The notes beneath the pieces are model-generated. The model did no database searches. It saw only the letters and a list, made by a program, of their open reading frames with translations, and was not told where the DNA came from. From NCBI GenBank assembly GCA_001871495.1, contig MNVG01000053.1, positions 1 to 35,899 of the forward strand: a stretch of DNA of 35,899 nt, in the 5' to 3' direction. Shown here in pieces: positions 24,135 through 29,548 of this stretch. Source of the DNA: Candidatus Micrarchaeota archaeon CG1_02_51_15. GTDB lineage: Archaea; Micrarchaeota; Micrarchaeia; Norongarragalinales; UBA8480. Each line of letters opens with the position of its first letter. Position 1 is the first letter of the stretch. The position numbers were made by a program, and so were the translations under genes.

Positions 24135-25001
24135 TTAGGGCATTTTCGGACCAAATTGACGGATTGTGCTAATAAGTAAAGGGTAAAGTTGTTCGTTTCG
24201 GTGGTTGAATCTGAATTCCATTTTTTTGACGTATTCGGGGTAGTTTTTGCGGTTGATTCCGTGGTATTTGTGGAAGCGTTCTTTGGCGAATGACCAGAAG
24301 CCTTCGATGCCGTTGATGTGGTTGTCGGAACAACGGCTTGCAAGCCGTTGTACGACGACGTTTCGCCAGCAGGCGAAACGCTCGTGTCCTTTGCCGAATG
24401 TTTTTGAGTGTTTGACTCGGTTGTGTTTGCCGTATTGTTTCAAGTCTTTGTAAGACTTGAAGTCGTCAGTGTAAAACATCGAACCTTTCCGCGTTTTCTT
24501 TTGAATGTGTTCGAACAATGTTTTTGCGGAAACGTCGTCAACAACTGCAGTGTAAACGCGGCCGTTTAGCTCTAAGATTCCGAATACTGCTTGCTTGTTG
24601 AACGCTCCGCGGCCGCGATTGCCTTTGCGTCTTCCACCGGAATAGGACTCGTCTGCAAGCGTTTTGTCCTGCCGGACAAAACGATGTGTCGAAAAGCCCG
24701 CCAGCTTTTCGAACACTTCGACGAGTCCGCGTAGTTTCTTGAACTCGTTTTCAGAGTATTCGATGATTGCTCGGCGAAACGCGGCGTAGCGTTTCGCAAC
24801 TGTTTCGTAATCCAAACAGAGTTCACGAGCGCACTTGCGTGCGCTTACTTCTAAATAAAAATAGTACAAGACTTTCAAATCGCGTTTGAGCTTGATCAAA
24901 CTATATTTTTTGCGGCAATTCTTACACTTTATACGCTTGTCACCGAGACGCGACAAACCATAATTGCCACAAAACCAGCACTTGCGACCATGTTCGTACA
25001 T
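24135..25001 (-). CDS. IS1595-family (ISXO2-like) DDE transposase with two palindromic insertions
   Basis: The product has an N-terminal zinc ribbon (CWFCGNYG...IKCKNCRKKYSL), a helix-turn-helix region (ARELCLDYETVAKRY) and the ISXO2-like core: DESYSGGRRKGNRGRGAFNK, VYTAVVDDVSAKTLFEHI, MFYTDDFKSYKDL and HINGIEGFWSFAKERF, holding the acidic catalytic residues. Compared with what the family normally reads, two stretches are extra. One is 20 residues (FEKLAGFSTHRFVRQDKTLA) between GLVEV and DESY, the other about 20-22 residues (ERFACWRNVVVQRLA...) between GKGH and HINGIE. Both are encoded by double hairpins and keep the frame. ATG 25001 (MYEHGRKCWFC) is the likely start. Whether the enzyme tolerates them is unknown. 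Confidence 0.87.
   Translation of the reverse strand: MYEHGRKCWFCGNYGLSRLGDKRIKCKNCRKKYSLIKLKRDLKVLYYFYLEVSARKCARELCLDYETVAKRYAAFRRAIIEYSENEFKKLRGLVEVFEKLAGFSTHRFVRQDKTLADESYSGGRRKGNRGRGAFNKQAVFGILELNGRVYTAVVDDVSAKTLFEHIQKKTRKGSMFYTDDFKSYKDLKQYGKHNRVKHSKTFGKGHERFACWRNVVVQRLASRCSDNHINGIEGFWSFAKERFHKYHGINRKNYPEYVKKMEFRFNHRNEQLYPLLISTIRQFGPKMP
24330..24380 (-). repeat. Palindromic element copy 3, in frame in the IS1595 transposase
   Basis: Read on the coding (minus) strand: CGTTTCGCC-TGCT-GGCGAAACG, spacer TCGTCGT, then a perfect 22-nt palindrome with half-sites ACAACGGCTTG/CAAGCCGTTGT, then TCCGAC. It aligns with the copy in the IS200 tnpA almost base for base at apex, spacer and end, with stem bases changed in compensating pairs. 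It encodes the extra segment between GKGH and HINGIE. Confidence 0.85.
24439..24461. repeat. Inverted repeat inside transposase core coding
   Basis: TTCAAGTCTT-TGT-AAGACTTGAA, a perfect 10-bp stem with 3-nt loop. It encodes FKSYKDLKQ, which is ordinary transposase core sequence, so unlike copies 3 and 4 it is not an obvious insertion. Confidence 0.7.
24660..24712 (+). repeat. Palindromic element copy 4, in frame in the IS1595 transposase
   Basis: On the plus strand: CGTTTTGTCC-TGCC-GGACAAAACG, spacer ATGTG, then TCGAAAAGC-CCGCCA-GCTTTTCGA. The CCTGC apex, ATGT spacer and CCGCCAGC loop match copy 2, and CGTTTTG...CAAAACGATG matches copy 1. The inserted 60 nt fall between coding-strand GGACTCGTCGAAGTG and GACGAGTCC, i.e. 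in the loop of a native 9-bp palindrome (GLV.../DES), immediately before the catalytic Asp codon. Orientation is opposite to copy 3 within the same gene. Confidence 0.85.
24774..24797. repeat. Inverted repeat in the transposase helix-turn-helix coding region
   Basis: GCGAAACGC-GGCGTA-GCGTTTCGC, a perfect 9-bp stem. It encodes AKRYAAFR, normal for the family. A further 7-bp stem AGCGCAC/GTGCGCT lies just beyond, near 24828-24845. Confidence 0.65.
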
Positions 25002-25074
25002 AGCACTTCCAACAACCATAGACGCAAAAACACGCTAAAAGTAGTTAAATTAGTCCGTTTTTGTCACAATCACC

Positions 25075-25232
25075 AAAAGAAATTCGGCGACCAACTCAAA
25101 AGCAAAAACAAGACCGCAAGAATAAACGAACTACTCTGCAAAATCATTGCCTACAACATAACCGTCCTAATAGCCGAAATGTACGAACTCGGCATAAAAC
25201 CTGAATTCTGCAATTTAAGTGCCGAAAACTGA
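25075..25232 (+). pseudogene. Remnant of an IS4/IS5-like transposase, C-terminal end
   Basis: The 52-residue open end reads KKFGDQLKSKNKTARINELL then KIIAYNITVLIAEMYELGI. This is the typical C-terminal segment of DDE transposases of the IS4/IS5 type common in archaea (FGD-LRSK-T-A--NE-L-K---YN--VLI--MYELGI). It begins exactly where the IS1595 element ends, and no upstream part of the protein is visible on the far side. The second element either inserted into it with a deletion or recombined with it. Confidence 0.72.
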
Positions 25233-25254
25233 ACCTAAAGAAAAGCCTTTAAGT

Positions 25255-25410
25255 GCAAAGCTGCCCCCGCGCGAGGCAGCCGGTGCCACCGAGGACGGCG
25301 GTCGATTCCGTCCGGCCGTTTCGACCCCCGGCATTTCTCGGCTTGCCTGCAGAAAGAGGCTCGGAAACAAGGTTGGGCAAGCGATTTGTCGCGCACCGCA
25401 ACCGTTTTTT
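25255..25410 (+). other. GC-rich foldable tract, candidate structured RNA
   Basis: Between a TATA-like TTTAAGTG (25248-25255) and a T6 run (25405-25410) lie several possible stems: GCTGCC (25260-25265)/GGCAGC (25275-25280), GGACGG (25293-25298)/CCGTCC (25308-25313), GCTTGCC (25341-25347)/GGCAAGC (25376-25382), and GCGA/TCGC at 25381-25392 just before the T run. Open frames cross it but read as low-complexity Arg/Pro/Ala. I could not match it to RNase P, SRP, 5S or tRNA by their core motifs. It may be a non-coding RNA gene or merely GC-rich spacer. Confidence 0.3.
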
Positions 25411-25467
25411 AAAGCCCGCATTCTGTTTATTGTGAGACTGCATTCAAGCAAAGGAGTTGATTTTCAC

Positions 25468-25839
25468 TTGGTTAATAACAAGAACTGGCATTTGGAGGCG
25501 GCGCGGGCTCACGCGGCTTCGAAAGGAAAGATAATTGAGGAAGGGCCCCACGCGTCGGTTTGCGTGGCTATGCACACTCCGATTGCAGTGAGGTACGTTA
25601 CTTCGCGTAACGGAGAGGCTAATGCGTACATTTTCCTGTTGCCTGAAGAAATGAAGGGAAGCCAAGACGAACGCCAAGTAAGGAAGTTTTTGGCAACCGC
25701 AAAGGCGGCTTTACGCGTTTCGGCCGCTCACAACCAACTTAAAGGCGGCGGGCCCAACGGCATAACCATACCTCAGTTCAACCAGTTGCATCTTGAGCTG
25801 ACTACTGCGAAGTTATTGCTCGACGCCCACGGCAAGTAA
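25468..25839 (+). CDS. Hypothetical protein
   Basis: The TTG start at 25468 is fixed by AAGGAG at 25451-25456; upstream in-frame codons belong to the GC-rich tract and are not protein-like. The 123-residue product begins VNNKNWHLEAARAHAASKGK and contains HASVCVAMHTPIAVRYVTS, YIFLLPEEMKG and a C-terminal helical region (IPQFNQLHLELTTAKLLLD). It looks like a compact alpha/beta protein without membrane segments. It is not recognised. TTTATTG at 25427-25433 may be its TATA element. It converges on the IPP isomerase gene, 10 bases away. Confidence 0.58.
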   Translation: MVNNKNWHLEAARAHAASKGKIIEEGPHASVCVAMHTPIAVRYVTSRNGEANAYIFLLPEEMKGSQDERQVRKFLATAKAALRVSAAHNQLKGGGPNGITIPQFNQLHLELTTAKLLLDAHGK

Positions 25840-25849
25840 GCCCAATGGC

Positions 25850-26353
25850 CTAGCCGAGTGTTTTTTCCGCTATTTTCCTGAACCACGGCGTGTACTTCTC
25901 CGGGTTTTGGGCTAGGTCCTTACGCAATTCCGAGGGTGCAATCCACTTTGTTTCGCACACTTCCTCGGGATTAGGGTTGACTTGTCCGTCGTACTCGCCG
26001 AAGAAAACGTGGTCGAACTCGTGTTCCGTCAAGCCGTGGTCCAACTCGGCCTTGTAGGTGAAAGCGTATTTTTCCGCAAGCGGGCAGTCGAAGCCCATTT
26101 CTTCACTCAGGCGGCGGTGGGCTGCTTGTTCGACGGCTTCGCCTTTGCGGGGGTGGCTGCAGCAAGTGTTTGCCCAAAGGTCGCCGCAGTGGTACTTGGA
26201 GTGGGCGCGGCGCTGGAGCAAAACGTCTCCGCTCTTGTTGAAGACGAGCACGGAAAACGCGCGGTGCAGTCTGGCCTGGCGGTGGACCCGCATTTTTTCC
26301 ATCAAGCCTGTTTCGCAGTCGTTTTCGTCAACTAGTATTACTTGTTCAGTCAT
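25850..26353 (-). CDS. idi: Isopentenyl-diphosphate isomerase, type I
   Basis: Interconverts IPP and DMAPP with a Nudix-fold metal enzyme. The 167 residues show HRAFSVLVFN, the active Cys in WANTCCSHP (about residue 64), the Nudix helix EQAAHRRLSEEMGF and the glutamate motif LTEHEFDHVFFGEY (about residue 110-123). Many archaea use the unrelated flavin-dependent type II enzyme, so type I is notable. DMAPP is needed both for prenyl chain start and, as dimethylallyl phosphate, for the UbiX cofactor. ATG 26353; promoter is shared with galT. Confidence 0.93.
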   Translation of the reverse strand: MTEQVILVDENDCETGLMEKMRVHRQARLHRAFSVLVFNKSGDVLLQRRAHSKYHCGDLWANTCCSHPRKGEAVEQAAHRRLSEEMGFDCPLAEKYAFTYKAELDHGLTEHEFDHVFFGEYDGQVNPNPEEVCETKWIAPSELRKDLAQNPEKYTPWFRKIAEKTLG

Positions 26354-26437
26354 GTTGCATTGCCGGTAATTGAATGTAGGGGTGGGCTTATTATTTTAAG
26401 GGCGCGTTTTGGGGTTTAAGGCGGAGTTGGTTGGAAA
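26354..26437. promoter_or_regulatory. Shared divergent promoter, idi / galT
   Basis: GCTTATTATTTTAAGG (26387-26402) reads as a TATA-like element on both strands, as it is nearly self-complementary in its A/T core. It lies about 40 bases from the idi ATG and about 40 from the galT GTG. One TBP site could therefore serve both genes. Confidence 0.5.
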
Positions 26438-27397
26438 GTGGTTTTGGAGTATAGGGAAGATTCTACTAAAGGCGTTTTGACTGTTGTTTCCACAGAGAGG
26501 GGCAAGCGACCGTCCGTGGCCGGAAAGGGCGCCAGGAAGGTTTGCCCGTTCTGCCCCGGTTCCGAGTCCATGGTGCCGCCGGCGGTTTTCGAGTCCGAGG
26601 GTAATAAAGGCTGGAGCGCCCGCGCGTTTCCCAACAAGTTTGCGATAGTGCGGCTTCCGGCGGTTGGAGAGCGGATTGCGTGCGTTGAAGGCGATTTCGG
26701 GCATTCGTTTGGTAGTGGCGTGCACGAAGTAATTGTCGAAACCAGGGCGCACAACCGTTTGTTCCAAGACTTTACCGACTCTGAGGCAATGCATTGTCTT
26801 GAAGTCTACAAGAATCGTTTTCGCGAACTAGGTGAGTTGAAGGGAGTTGAAAGCGTTTTTTTGTTCAAAAACCACGGCGGGAAAGCAGGCGCCAGTGTGG
26901 AGCACGAGCACGCGCAAATCATTGCACTGCCGTTCGTTCCGCCCATACTGGCGGAAGAGGCGCGGTTTGTTAAGAAAACCTTGAGGCAGGGAAGGTGTTG
27001 GTTCTGCAGGAACGACGAGTACCTGGAGCGCCACAAGGGGTTGGAGCTCGCGGAGACGAAACACTTCGTGGCGTTTTGCCCTCCGTTTGGCCGTTTTCCG
27101 TTCGAGTCTTGGATTGTTGCCAAGCGGCACGTGCGTTCTTTCTTGGAGTTCACGCCTGAAGAAGATAATGAGTTAATGAAGTTGTTGCGCCGCGTTGTCC
27201 GCGCAGTTCACGACGTTGCTTCGGAAGATTACGTGATTTTATTCCACAACGGGTTCAAGGGCGGGGAAATGCATTTTCATGTCGAAATAGCGCCGCGACC
27301 CAACGTGTGGGGCGGGCTTGAACTCGGTACGGGAATAATAGTTAACTCGGTTGCCGGAGAAGAAGGAGTCAAGAAGCTGCGCAAGGCGATGAAGTGA
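26438..27397 (+). CDS. galT: Galactose-1-phosphate uridylyltransferase-like protein
   Basis: Transfers UMP between hexose 1-phosphates and UDP-sugars. The 319-residue protein contains two HIT-like halves. VCPFCPGSESMVPPAVF (zinc-binding CPFC) lies near residue 35, NHGGKAGASVEHEHAQI near 148, RCWFCRNDEYL near 187, and the nucleophile region GEMHFHVEIAPRP near 280 (HxH in place of the usual HPH). This matches the archaeal GalT type rather than the E. coli one, and could act on another sugar nucleotide. Start GTG 26438; a TTG two codons on is possible. No galactose genes are adjacent. Confidence 0.85.
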   Translation: MVLEYREDSTKGVLTVVSTERGKRPSVAGKGARKVCPFCPGSESMVPPAVFESEGNKGWSARAFPNKFAIVRLPAVGERIACVEGDFGHSFGSGVHEVIVETRAHNRLFQDFTDSEAMHCLEVYKNRFRELGELKGVESVFLFKNHGGKAGASVEHEHAQIIALPFVPPILAEEARFVKKTLRQGRCWFCRNDEYLERHKGLELAETKHFVAFCPPFGRFPFESWIVAKRHVRSFLEFTPEEDNELMKLLRRVVRAVHDVASEDYVILFHNGFKGGEMHFHVEIAPRPNVWGGLELGTGIIVNSVAGEEGVKKLRKAMK

Positions 27398-27483
27398 ACG
27401 AGCGGGAAATGCCGAAACTTCCTGCTTCGGAGGCGGCGCTGGAGCGGTTCAAGAAAGCGGGAATGGGTCGCAGGCGGTCTTGA
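27394..27483 (+). CDS. 29-residue ORF coupled to galT, doubtful
   Basis: A GTG codon overlaps the galT stop (GTGA). It opens a short frame reading VNEREMPKLPASEAALERF and ending in a basic tail MGRRRS. The overlap and helical, basic composition make translation possible, but the length gives little statistical support. Otherwise the gap before the next gene is empty. Confidence 0.25.
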   Translation: MNEREMPKLPASEAALERFKKAGMGRRRS

Positions 27484-27542
27484 CTTTGTTGCAGGGTTGA
27501 TATTATCAAAAACTAGGTGGCATTACCGGGGTAGCGGCATTT

Positions 27543-28895
27543 TCATTTCTGGCGTGAGAGTTGCAGTATTGCTTCGTTGTATTTGTTGTTTACGTTTCCT
27601 GGTTTAAGCGGTTTTGTCATGTCGTGTTGTTTAAGCCGGTTTTCGGGATCCCTTTTCCTAAGCAGTACGCCGAGTCGTTCGGCTATCCGCGCCAACGGGG
27701 GATATGCAGGGTGCAGTTCGATGAAATTGTTTGTTTCGCGTTCCAAAACCGTTTGAGGTTTGGAGTAGGGTAGGCCGTGGAATGCACGGACTATTGCGTC
27801 TTTTTCCGGCGGCAGTCTTGCCGCAAGCAGTTTTTCGCGAGTGAAATCGGCTTCTTGGAAGATTAACGGTTTGTCGTGCAGGATGTGCTTAAGAGTTGCC
27901 AGCGCGGAGTAGTAGAGGTTGCGGCTTTCGCTTTTTACTTTGGGTCGGCCGAAACGGTCTTGTTCAATTTGTTTCATCAACGGCCCGAAGTGCCTATTTA
28001 CTTCCGTAAAAGAAGGGTTTGGCTGTGCGGCAATGAAAGAGTTGGCGTGGCGTGCGGCTTTCGCTTTTTCTAGCGGCATTGCGTTGATTTCCTTCTCACT
28101 GAACGAAAGTCGGTGGATTGCCCGCAAGGCGAACTGCTGGCCTTGAGGCAATCGGTTTATTCCCGCGGCAATTTCTGCGTCCGAGTATTCGCGGGAAGGG
28201 TAGTGAGGCAAGCCCGGCAGCGCGAGTTTTTGACGCAGGGAAGCAATGCTTTCGGCAGGCTTGGGCGGTTTTTCGTGCTTCCTTACTTTCTCTGCGATTT
28301 CTTTGACTTCAGTCGGTTCGGTTATTTTTATCGACGCGTTTTTCCGCCGTAGTCTTGCTATTGCTGCGTGCACTATTTGGCTGACGCGGTTCGCAGGGTT
28401 TGCCGGAACGTGTTCTTGCGTGAGCGGAAGTATTTTTTCGCCTACTGCGCGCAAGTCGTTTTCGCCGTGTTCTTCAATGAATTTGTTTACGATAATTGCA
28501 TGGCTTGCTTCCTGCGGTTTCATTGCGGCAATGGCTTCGGAAGTGAACTGCAGTCCTTTTGCGGCGCGTAGTACGAGTTGGTCGCGGAAAGGCAGGGCGT
28601 TTAAAAGCAGGCTTGCAGTTTGAGCGTGTTCTTCCTTGCTTGGCCGGGGTTCGGGCGGTTCGGAAGCGAATTTTTCCACAAGCGACATGTCGTCTTCTCG
28701 TGCCGGCGTCTCGAGGGAAATAAGTTGTCCTCGTCTTTCGGTTGCCCGGGCCGCCTTCAGCGCATCCTTAACCGCGTTTGCAATGGTCTTTCCATAGTAA
28801 GCGTCCGGGTTTTCCGGCGACGGATTGCGTTCTATCGCGCGCCGCAGCCTGATTCTGGCGTGCGCTGCAAACTCTTCTCTTTCAATCGGGTTCAT
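27543..28895 (-). CDS. Sigma-factor-like protein with three region-4-like repeats
   Basis: The 450 residues start like a bacterial ECF/sigma-70 protein: NPDAYYGKTIANAVKDALK (residues 29-47) resembles region 2, and LISLETPAREDDMSLVEKF with EPRPSKEEHAQ resembles the linker. Three repeats of about 90-110 residues follow, at about 97-185, 246-340 and 357-447. Each opens with a region-4-like core (ALPFRDQLVLRAAKGLQFTS, RLPQGQQFALRAIHRLSFSE, RLPPEKDAIVRAFHGLPYSK). Each then has N-FI (VNKFIEE, ANSFIAA, TNNFIEL) and ends in a helix (AAIARLRR, SALATLKH, NEAILQLS). Archaea lack sigma factors, so this is probably a repurposed DNA-binding protein; similarity is by eye. It lies downstream of S6e and a 25-residue ORF. 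Confidence 0.6.
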   Translation of the reverse strand: MNPIEREEFAAHARIRLRRAIERNPSPENPDAYYGKTIANAVKDALKAARATERRGQLISLETPAREDDMSLVEKFASEPPEPRPSKEEHAQTASLLLNALPFRDQLVLRAAKGLQFTSEAIAAMKPQEASHAIIVNKFIEEHGENDLRAVGEKILPLTQEHVPANPANRVSQIVHAAIARLRRKNASIKITEPTEVKEIAEKVRKHEKPPKPAESIASLRQKLALPGLPHYPSREYSDAEIAAGINRLPQGQQFALRAIHRLSFSEKEINAMPLEKAKAARHANSFIAAQPNPSFTEVNRHFGPLMKQIEQDRFGRPKVKSESRNLYYSALATLKHILHDKPLIFQEADFTREKLLAARLPPEKDAIVRAFHGLPYSKPQTVLERETNNFIELHPAYPPLARIAERLGVLLRKRDPENRLKQHDMTKPLKPGNVNNKYNEAILQLSRQK

Positions 28896-28969
28896 GGCGC
28901 TTTTGCGGCGCTCGCCTGGATGCGCGGCTCGTACTTTTCCAACAGCTTCCTGAAGCGTTCTTCGCTCAT
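28892..28969 (-). CDS. 25-residue ORF overlapping the sigma-like gene
   Basis: ATG at 28969, 16 bases after the S6e stop, reads MSEERFRKLLEKYEPRIQAS and ends with an ATGA overlap onto the start of the sigma-like gene. The sequence resembles the first helix of sigma region 2 (FRKLLEKYEPRI). It is either a coupled leader peptide or the original N-terminus of the downstream protein separated by a frame break. Confidence 0.4.
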   Translation of the reverse strand: MSEERFRKLLEKYEPRIQASAAKAP

Positions 28970-28985
28970 CAATCGGATTATCGCT

Positions 28986-29402
28986 TCACTTCTTTTCTTC
29001 TTTTGCTTCTGCCTTCTTTTCTTTAGCTTTAGGCGTGAAGCCGAGTTCTGCAAGCGGTTTTTGTCCGTATTCCTTGATTTTTGCGTTTAGTTGTACCGTG
29101 TTTGCCGAGATTTTGTTTCCGGTTACGGTGCGTTTCCTGCGGACTCCCTTAATCGAGTGGCGGATTCCTGCTCCTTTTGAAAGGTAGGCCTTGACGCGGC
29201 GTTGTCCGTCGATATCGTGGCGCATTGGAAAGCCGTCCTTGTCGCTTCCACCAGTTATTGTTAGAGTGTAGCCGGGCAGCCCTGCAATGCCGCCTTCAAT
29301 GTCGTCGCCAATCTTCTTGCCTGCAAACTGGGCTTCCTTGGTTTTTTCAACTTCCTTCTGGAAACAATTGCCTGTCTTGCAGTCTGCTATCACTATCTTC
29401 AT
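28986..29402 (-). CDS. rps6e: Ribosomal protein S6e
   Basis: Small-subunit ribosomal protein specific to archaea and eukaryotes. MKIVIADCKTGNCFQKEVE, GGSDKDGFPMRHDIDGQRRV and KGAGIRHSIKGVRRKRTV are the conserved blocks, and a Lys/Glu/Ala-rich tail ends the 138-residue protein. The ATG at 29402 is the family start; the longer reading adds MTGGRSK. It leads a minus-strand unit with the small ORF and the sigma-like gene. Confidence 0.95.
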   Translation of the reverse strand: MKIVIADCKTGNCFQKEVEKTKEAQFAGKKIGDDIEGGIAGLPGYTLTITGGSDKDGFPMRHDIDGQRRVKAYLSKGAGIRHSIKGVRRKRTVTGNKISANTVQLNAKIKEYGQKPLAELGFTPKAKEKKAEAKEEKK

Positions 29403-29548
29403 TTTACTTCGACCTCCCGTCAAATAATTTGGTCCGCTCAGTTTACGTCCCGAACGGTTGCAACCATTATGCTCCCGCCCGCTTTTATTGGTTGCGGCCG
29501 CAAGCGGTTTTTAAACGGAGCGCGCTTATTTTTAATGAGGCAGGAATC
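29403..29548. promoter_or_regulatory. Divergent promoter region, S6e / helical-repeat gene
   Basis: On the plus strand TTTTTAAA (29508-29515) lies about 35 bases before the ATG at 29549, suggesting a very short leader. On the minus strand CCAATAAAAGCG (29480-29491) is the best TATA candidate for S6e, about 80 bases before its start. Confidence 0.45.

Larger units (their letters stand above)
24130..25074 (-). mobile_element. IS1595-family insertion sequence
   Basis: About 945 bp with imperfect terminal inverted repeats of roughly 31 bp. The left end GGTGATTAGGGCATTTTCGG and the right end (minus strand) GGTGATTGTGACAAAAACGG share GGTGATT, CGGAC and TTxAAC-like blocks. The single transposase gene fills the element. 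IS1595 elements normally make 8-bp target duplications; the flanks TTGAATAT and AAAAGAAA do not match, so the insertion may be old or rearranged. It abuts a remnant of a different transposase at 25075. Confidence 0.8.

Noticed and set aside
24600-24720. CRISPR-like repeats
   Set aside because: Hairpins are few, unequal in sequence and lie inside a coding frame, with no regular spacers and no cas genes.
25255-25410. RNase P RNA or SRP RNA
   Set aside because: The universally conserved cores (GAGGAAAGUC-like for RNase P, the SRP helix 8 GGAA motif) are absent on both strands.
25219-25467. N-terminal extension of the small CDS at 25468
   Set aside because: The extension is low-complexity over a GC-rich foldable tract, and AAGGAG fixes the start at TTG 25468.
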